Source: a bacterium HR37
GTDB taxonomy: Bacteria > Desulfobacterota_D > UBA1144 > Nemesobacterales > CSP1-2
Assembly (NCBI GenBank): GCA_002898375.1
Contig: BEIN01000004.1
Coordinates: forward strand, 56,467-120,466
Length of the DNA: 64,000 bases
Direction: 5' to 3'
The notes under the pieces are model-generated. The model saw only the letters and a list, made by a program, of their open reading frames with translations, did not search any database and was not told the DNA's origin. A program made the position numbers and the translations under genes. Position 1 is the stretch's first letter, and each line of letters starts with the position of its first letter. This document shows, piece after piece, positions 1-8,467 of the stretch.

Positions 1-1413
1 GATATTTATAGTGAAAGCATTTTTAGAAATCCAAAACAATTATTAAATATGCCTTTGTCAGAGGGAGCGTTATACTTGGAGAATCCACGTATTCAATATA
101 TTCATGCACTGTGTTTAGCAAGACATGGAGGAGAACATGATCAAGTGTGCTCTATCCTTAATATAGAGGAATCAACATCAGATTTCAAAAGCTCTATTAG
201 CTGGCCGGAAGGCTTCTTAGAACTTTGCAAGTCTGAGCGTATCGGTGTGATTCCTCCTGAGCTCCAAAATATAAAAGCACAAGCAGGTGATGATCCGAAT
301 CATACATATCCACTAAGGGATGTAGATATACAGTTTCGAGTTAAACACAAAAAGGGGCCTATAGAAGAATCTCTTGGTTCATTATCATATGGTCAATTAA
401 TGCGCGAGGCATATCCTGGAGCTGTATATTATTATACTACAAAACCGTATAGGGTGTATCGTGTTAAAGTTTATTCGAAGCTTATTGAGGTAAGGACTGA
501 AAAGAGATATACTACAAAACCGTTGATGTTACCTACTTTGGTATTTCCTAACTTTACTTCAGGAAATGTGTATTTGGCTCGAAAATATGGTGATCTAATT
601 GCTGTGGAATGTAACTTGCAAATAAGAGAAATTATTGTTGGATTTAAAGAACGGCGTGGACCTAACGAGTTTACAGTTAATTATCCTCTTGATCCTTCAT
701 TAAATTTGTACTTTGACCAATCCCGATTTACGCGAAATTATTTTACTACAGGAGTAGTTTTTACCCATCCAATTTTTAATCAACCTAAGATCCGATGCGA
801 CATCATTGCTAATCTTTTATTCGAGGCTTTTTTGATGGTTATTCCATTTGAAAGACGGGATATTTATTTCGCTAATGATAAACATAGAGTAAAAAGTGGA
901 TCAATCAACGAAGGGGATAAATTTGTTTGTATATATGATCAAACTTATGGAAGTTTGAGATTGTCAAGTCGTATTTTAGAGGAATATATCTTGAAACAGG
1001 TTGTGGAAAAAACAGTTGAATTAGCTCAACATGATGAGAGTCTAGATATAGATCACGAAACAATAAAAGCATTAGAGGAGATATTAGCTTCCTTATCTAA
1101 AGTACCCATTGAAATTTCTTTTGACTCGGAGAAGGAGCTCCCATCTGAAACTAATCGCTTCGTGAGAGTAATAATGCCTGGTTCGAAGGGCCTGAATGTT
1201 AAAGAGAATAATGAAGAATTTTTTGTTGAGGGTGTATTTTTCAGTCCTTATTTTAACGGATTGGCCTATAGAGGTAAACATTTATCTCAACAGGGACCAA
1301 AATACAAAAGCGTAACGATCTCAATTGCTGTTGATTCATTAAAAGAAATACCTGGTGAAAGTAAGTTTGGTTTGTATGACCTTGAAACGGGAGAGTTAAA
1401 AGAACTCGAGTAA
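1..1413 (+). CDS. C-terminal part of a DUF1998-type (Hrq1/MrfA-like) helicase, 5' end outside window
   Basis: The frame is open from base 1, so the gene starts upstream; the first internal ATG (49) is unlikely to be the start. About 470 C-terminal residues are visible and no helicase motor motifs lie in them. A block around visible residues 135-165 (AYPGAVYYY, then KPYRVYRV, then TTKP) resembles the region that follows the motor in Hrq1/MrfA-like helicases. Residues about 265-320 (FEAFLMVIPFERRDI, then IYDQTYGSLRLS) fit the DUF1998 domain, where the usual YDxxpGGaG motif is here YDQTYGS. DUF1998 helicases occur in DISARM, Druantia and related defence loci, and also in repair helicases such as MrfA. 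With a decayed nuclease domain and an integrase remnant next door, a mobile or defence origin is my inference. Confidence 0.6.
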   Translation, partial: DIYSESIFRNPKQLLNMPLSEGALYLENPRIQYIHALCLARHGGEHDQVCSILNIEESTSDFKSSISWPEGFLELCKSERIGVIPPELQNIKAQAGDDPNHTYPLRDVDIQFRVKHKKGPIEESLGSLSYGQLMREAYPGAVYYYTTKPYRVYRVKVYSKLIEVRTEKRYTTKPLMLPTLVFPNFTSGNVYLARKYGDLIAVECNLQIREIIVGFKERRGPNEFTVNYPLDPSLNLYFDQSRFTRNYFTTGVVFTHPIFNQPKIRCDIIANLLFEAFLMVIPFERRDIYFANDKHRVKSGSINEGDKFVCIYDQTYGSLRLSSRILEEYILKQVVEKTVELAQHDESLDIDHETIKALEEILASLSKVPIEISFDSEKELPSETNRFVRVIMPGSKGLNVKENNEEFFVEGVFFSPYFNGLAYRGKHLSQQGPKYKSVTISIAVDSLKEIPGESKFGLYDLETGELKELE

Positions 1414-1673
1414 GTAAATATATGTTAATGCAGTGTGTTATTCGTTATCTAAGTTTTACTAGAGACTATTGATGAAATAAACTTAATTGCTGAATGAAAT
1501 ACATAGCTGTCTGCGTTAAGGGAACCCAGAAAATTGTGTTGAGTTGTATATGAGGAAAAAGAAATGAGTATTTATTGCTATAACAAATTGCTATGCTTAA
1601 CATCGCTACCGCTCAACAGATGAGCTTAGTCGTTGAGCTGTTTTATATAAAACCTGGTTAAGACTAATTTTAT

Positions 1674-1913
1674 ATGAAGTCGTCAGAGCTGCTGGTTGTA
1701 GGTAAGCTATACACAAGGAAAGATTTGTGAAAGCAATTTGGAATTGCAGATGCTACTATCAGCACTGGTGTCTTTAAACCCAAAGGATTTAATTCAATTT
1801 GGTTGTTTGTAACAGAACACAAAACACCTAAATGCCACAATACAGAGATTTCCTTCTTCCCTTTTATTCCGTTTAAGATTACAATTATTCCTAAATCTGT
1901 TTTGCCTCCTTAA
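1674..1913 (+). pseudogene. Remnant of a nuclease-associated domain (DUF3427-like), in-frame stop and truncated
   Basis: Reading from the ATG at 1674 gives a frame containing VGKLYTRKDL, an in-frame TGA at 1728-1730, then FGIADATISTGVFKPKG and SIWLFVTEHKTP before the resemblance stops; the frame ends at TAA 1911-1913. The pattern G-K-x-Y-T-R-x-D-L followed by an F-x-P-K-G-x-x-S-I-W-L-F-V-T-E segment is one I associate with a small domain at the C-terminus of restriction-type nucleases and helicase-nuclease proteins (DUF3427-like). The domain name is a recollection and should be checked. The stop plus loss of the C-terminal half argue for a dead gene rather than recoding. Confidence 0.5.
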
Positions 1914-1957
1914 GTAATACTTAAATATACCCAATTTATACCTTAAGGAGGTTTTTT
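1905..1957 (+). terminator. Perfect 10-bp inverted repeat followed by T6
   Basis: CCTCCTTAAG (1905-1914) and CTTAAGGAGG (1942-1951) are perfect inverted arms separated by 27 nt and followed at once by six T (1952-1957). This fits a factor-independent terminator for rightward transcription out of the helicase/nuclease remnants. The second arm contains AAGGAGG, but no start codon follows within usable distance. The loop is longer than usual, so a boundary repeat is an alternative reading. Confidence 0.5.
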
Positions 1958-2027
1958 ATCCCTATCTTTGTAACAGAGCAACCTAATGTTATAATTGCTT
2001 CTAAGTCTCTTTTTTGGAGGCAGTGGT

Positions 2028-3008
2028 ATGGGGAAGTTAACTGTAAATTTTAAAAGAGTTCGAAGTTACTTTCGTGATAAGCTAGATTGGGCTTGGCAGT
2101 CTGACAACGTAGTTGAGCTTGACCGGATCTGGAACAGATTAAGAGATCGGCTTACAACAACAAAGGCTCAGGGAAAAGACATAGTTAGTGTTGTTCTTGC
2201 ATTTCTTCAGGAGCCAGATTTGCTAAGATGGACTAAAAGTTTAACAGAGGGTGCAACAACTGTTTATGATAAGGCAATGGATGCATTTATAAGAGAGGGC
2301 ATTGGTGGACAAGAACATCGTTTATTTGATGGTGGTCATACTATTAGTGGTTCTTGGGAGGCAGTAAGAGAAGCTCTTCCAGGTGATACCAGATTTGAGG
2401 AGATTACAGGTTGGGTTGAGGCTTACTTTAAGGATCTGACAACCCCTAGGGGAATGCCATTTGTAACAATTGATAAGGCAGACTTTGACAATTGGGTTGA
2501 AACGATAGCTGAAAATATTCCAGGTATTGACAGAAGATACCTATACGATTTACTGACCTTTGATGCTATGGAAATCTTTGTTGCTGGTCTTAGTGTTGTA
2601 GGCGTTTTCTTTGCCTTTAGCAAAGAGGACAAAGAGAATGTAGCTAGGATACTTGGGTCAATGGGTATATCTTCCATAATAGCAGCTAATCCGATTTTGG
2701 GTATTACAACAATTGCGTTAACAGCTTACTCGTACTGGAAGCATGGACCAATTGATACTGCGTCTGCTGTTAAGGGTGGTGGGCTTACAGCTATTTCGGC
2801 GTTTTTGTTTTGGATTATGTCGTTGCCAATACTTGTTGAGCTAGTTATAGTTGTTACCTTGACCGTACTATTCAGAAAACAGGTACTTGACAACAGGGAA
2901 TTTGCAAGCTGGTTAAAACAAAAGGTGCAGGACTCTTTAGTTGGACCGAAAGAGCTTATTAATCTCGACAGACTTGAAAATTTAGTCTCGGTATTGGGTA
3001 CCCGCTAA
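2028..3008 (+). CDS. Unrecognised protein with C-terminal membrane segments
   Basis: I do not recognise this protein. I place the start at ATG 2028 because GGAGG (2016-2020) lies 7 nt upstream; the frame is open a further 11 codons to TTG 1995. The roughly 180 N-terminal residues of the 326 look soluble and charged, with no family motif I can name. The C-terminal half holds three hydrophobic stretches, about residues 180-198, 208-235 and 250-278, ending in a short charged tail. It sits alone between the decayed remnants and the integrase fragment, after the 1905-1957 inverted repeat. A soluble sensor joined to membrane helices is a common layout for effectors in mobile islands, but nothing here proves it. 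Confidence 0.65.
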   Translation: MGKLTVNFKRVRSYFRDKLDWAWQSDNVVELDRIWNRLRDRLTTTKAQGKDIVSVVLAFLQEPDLLRWTKSLTEGATTVYDKAMDAFIREGIGGQEHRLFDGGHTISGSWEAVREALPGDTRFEEITGWVEAYFKDLTTPRGMPFVTIDKADFDNWVETIAENIPGIDRRYLYDLLTFDAMEIFVAGLSVVGVFFAFSKEDKENVARILGSMGISSIIAANPILGITTIALTAYSYWKHGPIDTASAVKGGGLTAISAFLFWIMSLPILVELVIVVTLTVLFRKQVLDNREFASWLKQKVQDSLVGPKELINLDRLENLVSVLGTR

Positions 3009-3104
3009 TATAAAGCTTTAATCTAGGCTATAATGAAGTCACAAGTTGAATATCCCAGGGAAAAGCAATTGCGAAAAAAGTAATCTAAAGCGAGAATAAA
3101 AGAG

Positions 3105-3272
3105 ATGAAAAAATCTTTTAAATGGCCTATTTCAAAACTGGTTGAGGATCTTTTAGGAAATATCCCGGATAAATCTGTAGAAACACTGCTTGAGGAGCTA
3201 GAGAAAGTATTGCCAGAAAACGAAGAAGCAGATGATAAGGATAAAGCAAATAAACAGGATGTAGAAAAATAA
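3105..3272 (+). CDS. Possible small acidic protein, 55 aa
   Basis: An ATG-initiated frame encodes MKKSFKWPISKLVEDLLGN, then an amphipathic acidic helix rich in E and L, and a highly charged C-terminus (EEADDKDKANKQ). No clear Shine-Dalgarno sequence precedes it (only a weak AGCGAGAA-like stretch). The composition is protein-like: alternating charged and hydrophobic residues, no rare-codon clusters. I see no homology to a named family. It lies between the membrane protein and the integrase remnant and could be a minor island gene or chance. Confidence 0.35.
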   Translation: MKKSFKWPISKLVEDLLGNIPDKSVETLLEELEKVLPENEEADDKDKANKQDVEK

Positions 3273-3376
3273 ATGTTTTTAGAAGCTCCTAGCTAGAACC
3301 TGCTTTTTTGAAGTAAATCAGCTTGTAAAAATTATGTAACCTTCGTGCAACCTTTCCAGCTTTTATAAGAAAAAAG

Positions 3377-3853
3377 TTGCCTAATACCAGCAGTAGCACT
3401 AAACAAAAGAAATGCCAACAGGCTCTGATCTCTTCGTCCTCCTATAAGAAATCTATAGCTATCTCCTCCTCTCAACAGAACCTGTTGGCTAGATCAAGTT
3501 TTAATTCCCTACGGGAATTAGAGGTATTTCTACTTTATTCTGATGCATGGAAGAGAGCTTGGAAGACAGCTCTTAAGAAATCAGGAATAGCATATTGCAG
3601 GTTTCATGATCTTAGACATACCTTTGTATCAAATCTTGTTGTGGGGGAGAAAGAAGATTTAACAACTGTTATGGAGCTTAGTGGACACAAGGATATCCGG
3701 ATGCTTAAGCGTTACAGCCACACAGGAGAAGAGGCAAAGAGAACAGCTATAGGAAAGCTTGAAGAACGCTTAAACAGAGCGGTTATAGACACCTCTTTGG
3801 ACACCTCTAGCAGTATATATGAATATGAAGAAGAATTAAATGTAAGTCCTTGA
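3377..3853 (+). pseudogene. Truncated tyrosine recombinase (integrase), C-terminal catalytic part only
   Basis: From about residue 55 the translation (158 aa from TTG 3377) is integrase-like: AWKRAWKTALKKSGI, then FHDLRHTFVSNLV (the H-x-x-R box), then LSGHKDIRMLKRYSH, which carries the second His and the tyrosine nucleophile in KRYSH. The core-binding half and the first catalytic Arg region are absent, and the first ~50 residues are a Ser/Gln/Lys-rich translation that does not look like protein, so the reading frame was probably lost there. The stop codon lies 6 nt from the encoded CCA end of the tRNA-Gly gene, the usual position of an integrase that uses a tRNA 3' end as attachment site. It cannot be active as it stands. 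Confidence 0.75.
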
Positions 3854-3859
3854 AATCAT

Positions 3860-3936
3860 TGGAGCGGGAAACGGGATTCGAACCCGCGACCTTCTCCTTG
3901 GCAAGGAGACGCTCTAACCAACTGAGCTATTCCCGC
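3860..3936 (-). tRNA. tRNA-Gly (anticodon GCC)
   Basis: The minus strand folds as a complete cloverleaf. The acceptor is GCGGGAA/TTCCCGC, the D arm is GCTC/GAGC, and the anticodon stem TCTCC/GGAGA has the loop TTGCCAA (anticodon GCC). The T arm is GCGGG/CCCGT with loop TTCGAAT. The discriminator T is followed by an encoded CCA (3862-3860). The 3' end faces the integrase remnant, so the T-arm/acceptor half is the likely attachment site of the adjacent element. Confidence 0.97.
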
Positions 3937-4041
3937 TTTGTATTTTAAAGCATAGCCAGACACGTATGTGTTGTCAAGGAAGGGTAAGGTCTTTTATGGT
4001 TTACTTACCAAACTGGTATTATATTCTATCTATAGTTAACT

Positions 4042-5190
4042 ATGGAAAGAGTGGATAGAGCATCTCTAATAAAGCGTGTAAGAAGGGTGGTTGTAAAGGT
4101 TGGAAGCAGCGTTCTTACCAACGAGTACGGGGAGATCTCAGAAACCATGTTTGATGAGATTGCAAGAGAGGTTTCAGGGATTAAGTCCAAGGGAGTGGAT
4201 GTGGTTCTGGTTTCTTCAGGTGCAATAGCTGCAGGTATGAAAAAACTTAAACTAAAGGAAAAGCCTCAGGAGATTTCTATGAAACAGGCTATAGCTGCAT
4301 GTGGTCAGAGCACGCTTATGTGGTACTATGAGATGGCTTTTTCCTTGTTTGGAGAAAAGGTTGCTCAGATACTCCTTACCCATGATGGGTTCTCTTCAAG
4401 AAAGAGATTTCTAAATGCCAGAAAAACCCTTCTTACCCTCCTTAAGATGAACGTAATCCCGATAGTTAACGAAAACGATAGTGTGGCAGTTGAAGAGATC
4501 ATGCTTGGTGATAACGACAATCTTGCTGCACTTGTTACAACCCTTGTAGAGGCAGATTTGCTTGTACTTCTTACGGATATCGATGGACTCTACAGTAAGG
4601 ACCCAAGGCTCTATGCTGATGCCACTTTAATCTCAACGATAGAGGAGATAGATGAGTGTGTTAAGGAGATAGCCGGGGATACAATCGGAAGAACTACTAC
4701 CGGGGGAATGAAAACCAAGATTGAGGCTGCAAGGACTGTTGCGGCCTTTGGAGTTCCAACCATCATTGCAAATGGTAAGAAAAAGTCTACACTCCGCAAT
4801 ATATTTGCCGGGAAACAGGTGGGGACGCTTTTTCTTCCCGCAAAGGAGAGGCTAAGGGGAAGAAAGCACTGGATAGCGTTTACGCTTAAGCCTGTTGGAG
4901 AAATAGTTATCGATGAGGGAGCAAAGAATGCAATCTCCCTATACGGAAAGAGCCTTCTTCCTTCCGGTGTGAAGGAGGTAAGAGGGGATTTTGATATAGG
5001 GGACCCTGTTAGATGCGTTGATGAAAGTGGGGTTGAGGTCGCAAGGGGGCTGGTCTCTTATAGCTCGGATGAGATAAGAAAGATAATAGGGGTTAAAACC
5101 TCTGATATAGAGGGTATTCTTGGATATAAGTACGGAGATGAGGTAATACATAGAGATGATCTGGTGGTTGTTTTTAAAGCCAAGTCCTAA
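4042..5190 (+). CDS. proB: Glutamate 5-kinase (gamma-glutamyl kinase)
   Basis: ProB phosphorylates L-glutamate with ATP as the first step of proline synthesis in the cytoplasm. The amino-acid-kinase fold opens with VVVKVGSSVLT (about residues 15-25), followed by LVSSGAIAAGM, the NENDSV substrate loop (about 152-157), GDNDNLAA and LLTDIDGLYSKDPR. A C-terminal PUA domain (about 285-370) is present, as in the full-length ~370-residue family; length here is 382 aa. No good Shine-Dalgarno precedes the ATG; GTG 4051 is an alternative start. proA is not adjacent. mltG follows 14 nt downstream on the same strand, so the two are probably cotranscribed. Confidence 0.97.
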   Translation: MERVDRASLIKRVRRVVVKVGSSVLTNEYGEISETMFDEIAREVSGIKSKGVDVVLVSSGAIAAGMKKLKLKEKPQEISMKQAIAACGQSTLMWYYEMAFSLFGEKVAQILLTHDGFSSRKRFLNARKTLLTLLKMNVIPIVNENDSVAVEEIMLGDNDNLAALVTTLVEADLLVLLTDIDGLYSKDPRLYADATLISTIEEIDECVKEIAGDTIGRTTTGGMKTKIEAARTVAAFGVPTIIANGKKKSTLRNIFAGKQVGTLFLPAKERLRGRKHWIAFTLKPVGEIVIDEGAKNAISLYGKSLLPSGVKEVRGDFDIGDPVRCVDESGVEVARGLVSYSSDEIRKIIGVKTSDIEGILGYKYGDEVIHRDDLVVVFKAKS

Positions 5191-5204
5191 CAAGAGGTTG
5201 GGAA

Positions 5205-6227
5205 TTGAGGCTTTTTAGAAAACGTGTTTTTTATATAGGTACTGGGGTTATAGTTGCTTTTTTGGTCTTGGTTTTTTTCTGGTTTACCTACCTTGTTTAC
5301 TTTTACCAGTCAGGAAAGGAAAAGGAGGTTTACATCCCCAAGGGAACTGGACTAAAAGGCATAGCCCATATACTTAGGGAATCAGGGGTTATAAAAGACG
5401 AAAGACTGTTTATTGCTTATGTATTCCTCAGGGGTAAACACGGAGGGTTAAGGGCTGGGGAATACAGGTTTCTTGCTACCGATTCTATGGCCAAGGTCGT
5501 TGAAAAGCTTGTAAGGGGAGAGGTTATCATACGAAAGATTACCATACCTGAGGGATTAAACATGTACGAGATAGGTGAGCTACTGGAGAGAAAAGGGGTT
5601 CTATCAGGTAAAGAGTTTGTAAGAAAGGCCAGGGACAGAGAGCTTGTTAAGGACCTTTTAGGAGACCCCTCTATAGATAGCCTTGAGGGGTATTTGTTTC
5701 CGGATACGTATTTTTATACAAAGGGAATAACCCCTGAGGAGTTTATTCGCATGATGGTTTCAAGGTTTAAGCAGGTTTATACTTCCTTAAAATCGAGCTC
5801 TAAGGCTGTTGAGCTTGGTGATAGGGAGATTGTAGTACTTGCCTCAATTATCGAAAAAGAAACAGCAATTGATTCGGAGCGTCCCTTAATTTCAGCGGTT
5901 TTTTATAACCGTTTAAGGCGTGGTATGAAGCTCCAAAGCGATCCCACCGTTATATATGCACTGGGGGATAGGTTTGATGGAAACCTAAAAAAAGAGCATC
6001 TGCAAATCAAAAACAGCTATAACACATATGTGGTTTCAGGTCTTCCTCCAGGCCCTATAGCAAACCCTGGGAGGGAATCTCTAAAGGCTGCTCTAAACCC
6101 TGCGGATGTTGATTATCTCTACTTTGTTGCAGACGGAAGCGGTGCCCATCATTTCTCTTCTAACTACAAGGATCACCTAAAGGCTGTAAATCGGTATCAG
6201 AAACAACCCAGCCAAGCCGTTGACTAA
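5205..6227 (+). CDS. mltG: Endolytic murein transglycosylase
   Basis: MltG is an inner-membrane enzyme that cleaves nascent peptidoglycan strands and helps terminate glycan chains. One N-terminal membrane helix (about residues 8-33) is followed by a LysM-like region and the YceG domain. The catalytic glutamate falls in ASIIEKET (E217, matching E218 of the E. coli enzyme), with the conserved LQSDPTVIYALG and SYNTY...GLPPGPIANPG segments after it. The start is TTG 5205 with AGAGG just upstream. At 340 aa it is normal family length. Its TAA stop abuts, with no gap, the stop codon of the convergent MoxR-VWA gene. Confidence 0.96.
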   Translation: MRLFRKRVFYIGTGVIVAFLVLVFFWFTYLVYFYQSGKEKEVYIPKGTGLKGIAHILRESGVIKDERLFIAYVFLRGKHGGLRAGEYRFLATDSMAKVVEKLVRGEVIIRKITIPEGLNMYEIGELLERKGVLSGKEFVRKARDRELVKDLLGDPSIDSLEGYLFPDTYFYTKGITPEEFIRMMVSRFKQVYTSLKSSSKAVELGDREIVVLASIIEKETAIDSERPLISAVFYNRLRRGMKLQSDPTVIYALGDRFDGNLKKEHLQIKNSYNTYVVSGLPPGPIANPGRESLKAALNPADVDYLYFVADGSGAHHFSSNYKDHLKAVNRYQKQPSQAVD

Positions 6228-8357
6228 TTACTTGGAGAAAACATTGCTAAATGGGTCAACCCTGGGTTTGCTCACAGAGGAATTATTTTCGTTAAAGAGC
6301 TTTTTCTCCCTTCTTTCTATCCTGATTACCCCATCTTTCCCGCGGGATGCTATAAACTGTGCACCACAGGTTTCTTCCGATATCTTTTGAAGGATCTTTG
6401 GATAGTTCTTAGAACCTATAAATATAGAGTGGATACAGACACCAAGCTTTCTTGCTCTTATTCTTTCGTTTATAACCTCACACTCTCCGGAGGTAGGGAT
6501 TCCATCCGTAATAAACAGAATGTGCTTGTTTCTCTGACCTCTTCCTTTAAACTCTGAGAGGGCATCCTTAAGAGCATCCTCATAGTTTGTGTTTCCAGAG
6601 CACTCCGTTCTAGATGCAAGCTCAAGAATCCAGGCATAGTCTCGGGTAAAGAACTTTCCGTTTCGTTTGTATTTGTAAGAGCGGTGGTTAAATTCTATAT
6701 ACCCAACCTTCATTTTCTTTGCTCTTGCAAGCTCTACAACTCCCCGTACAACTGAAGAGGACCACTCACTGTATACTCCCATCATGGATGTACTTACATC
6801 CCTGAGGATAGCAATCTCTCCACCCATTGTTTCTTTTTCCCGCTTGTGGACTCGGGGGAGGTTAGGTGTTGTGTGCTGTGCCCATATTACACCTTCGAGT
6901 GGATCTACATCCTCAATTTCAGAGAAGTAATTCATCCTCTTCCATCTCCTTGGTTGTCCTCCAGGATGTGGGGCATCAAAGGCTATATTTCTCTGTATAT
7001 TACCCTCAAGAACCTTCATTATTATCTTTACGTTCTCTGCTGCCTCTAGGTTTTTCTTCCCTCCGATCCAGTAGTCTTCTTCAGCTCCTGCATAGGGAGA
7101 TTTGCTGGCATATACCTTCTGAGATGGCTTATCCTTTTTATCTCCCTGATGTTGTCCTTCTTCCTTGGCCTGGCCATTTGCAGGGTCCCTTAGCTTCTGG
7201 TCAACGTTAAGGCTCATGCTTCCGTTGGTTTCCTTGGCAAGGTTGTCCTTAAGCTCTTTTAAGGCCTGGAAAAAGGTCTTTCTTGCTTCTGAGAGTTGAT
7301 CCTGGTTAGAGGAATCCTCTCTACCTTCCTGTCCGAGGTTCTGGTTTTGCTGTTCCCGTGGTACGTTTCGGTCAAACTCAGATGTCTGCGGCTCTATAGT
7401 GCTCTTTGAGTCTCGAAGGGCTTTTTTTTTAGAGACCGCATCTTCTATGATCTCGTCAATCTTGAGAAAGATCTCCTCAGGAATACGAAAAGCTGTCATG
7501 TATTTTAGAGCCTGTAGGTCTTCTACTGTGCAACGGTTTCTGTTGTGAAGAAGAGCATGAGACCTTATTATCTTTAGAGACTTTACAAAGAAAGTTCTAT
7601 CCGAGATAAGAGAGTTTGATTCATTAAGACCGTAATCTTCAATGAGAGTGGCAACGAAGTTTGTAAGCCCTTCCTGAACCTCAGAAGGTATCTCTACCCT
7701 GCTTAACTTGTCATAGTACTCATCAAGGACTTTCCTACTGACCCTTACAGGAACGTTGTCCTCAAAGGGTTTTTGTGAGTAGAGCCTTATTACCTCTCTT
7801 GCCTGATCCCACTTCCTGCCATAGGAAAGTCCTTGAGCCTTTATCTGAAGGACAAACCTATCGAGGTTTGCAGGATCCAGTGGCTCATTATAGTACTCGT
7901 CAGCAGTAGGGTTACTTGTGGCAATTGCTGTAAGAAGTGGAATAGGTTCTTCACCGAATTTCCTTTCGTTTAGGATTCTAAGTAGTACGTTCAGAGACTC
8001 TCCTGGGGCACGTGATATGTCGTCAAGAAGGCATATCTCTGCAGTAAGTATCCCTCCCCTTAAAATCCTTTGCTTTATGATCTCTCCAGTATCCATTATT
8101 TCCTTTGAAATCACAAGATCCCCAACCAACTCCGAAAGCCTTGTGTCTCTGTGGAGTTGGTAGAAGAAGAACTTTAACTGGGCAGCCTTTGCTATGGTTT
8201 CAGCAAGCATGGTTTTGGCTGTCCCAGGAGGGCCTTCTATGTATATATGCTCTCTCGATATTACACCCAGAAGAAGCGCTGTTTTTACTTCCTCGTGTCC
8301 TATAACGAGCTTATCCATTTCTTCTTTAAGTGCCTTAAAAGGATTAAGCTCTGCCAT
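6228..8357 (-). CDS. MoxR-type AAA+ ATPase fused to a von Willebrand A domain
   Basis: This is a single 709-aa polypeptide joining two partners that are usually separate genes (MoxR/RavA-type ATPase with a VWA protein). The AAA+ module (about 1-310) has Walker A GPPGTAKT (42-49), a Walker B-like ICLLDDIS (LLDD rather than the usual DE), and ATSNPTADEY near sensor 1. A Q/E/D/K-rich linker (about 320-430) follows. The C-terminal VWA module has a MIDAS motif DVSTSM (D520, S522, S524), with ITDGIPTSGE further on. I chose ATG 8357, about 12 nt after GGAGG; a TTG 33 nt upstream (8390) also keeps frame. Members of this class insert metals or mature and remodel complexes; the substrate here is unknown. 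No metal-chelatase or CO-dehydrogenase genes are nearby. Confidence 0.88.
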   Translation of the reverse strand: MAELNPFKALKEEMDKLVIGHEEVKTALLLGVISREHIYIEGPPGTAKTMLAETIAKAAQLKFFFYQLHRDTRLSELVGDLVISKEIMDTGEIIKQRILRGGILTAEICLLDDISRAPGESLNVLLRILNERKFGEEPIPLLTAIATSNPTADEYYNEPLDPANLDRFVLQIKAQGLSYGRKWDQAREVIRLYSQKPFEDNVPVRVSRKVLDEYYDKLSRVEIPSEVQEGLTNFVATLIEDYGLNESNSLISDRTFFVKSLKIIRSHALLHNRNRCTVEDLQALKYMTAFRIPEEIFLKIDEIIEDAVSKKKALRDSKSTIEPQTSEFDRNVPREQQNQNLGQEGREDSSNQDQLSEARKTFFQALKELKDNLAKETNGSMSLNVDQKLRDPANGQAKEEGQHQGDKKDKPSQKVYASKSPYAGAEEDYWIGGKKNLEAAENVKIIMKVLEGNIQRNIAFDAPHPGGQPRRWKRMNYFSEIEDVDPLEGVIWAQHTTPNLPRVHKREKETMGGEIAILRDVSTSMMGVYSEWSSSVVRGVVELARAKKMKVGYIEFNHRSYKYKRNGKFFTRDYAWILELASRTECSGNTNYEDALKDALSEFKGRGQRNKHILFITDGIPTSGECEVINERIRARKLGVCIHSIFIGSKNYPKILQKISEETCGAQFIASRGKDGVIRIERREKKLFNENNSSVSKPRVDPFSNVFSK

Positions 8358-8467
8358 TATCCAACCTAACCTCCGTTTATTTTTACTCAACCTTAATTTT
8401 ACATAAGTGAGTTTTCTTTTGCAACTTTTATATCCTCAACTCCTTGCTTCAATTGGTAGTAGCTGTC

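Noticed and set aside
1414..1673. Fragments of possible coding sequence (MLMQCVIRYLSFTRDY) and a GCTCAAC/GTTGAGC inverted repeat at 1611-1638
   Set aside because: The coding fragments are too short and only join after a frameshift. The repeat has a 14-nt loop and no T-run. Region is noted as part of the decayed island only.
3972..4041. Possible promoter boxes before proB
   Set aside because: Neither TTGTCA nor TTTACT has a -10 at acceptable spacing; the ATG also lacks an SD.
5060..5190. Long opposite-strand and shifted-frame ORFs overlapping proB, guaB, argB, hslU and others
   Set aside because: They lie fully inside strongly supported genes, lack ribosome-binding sites and have compositions expected of shadow frames.
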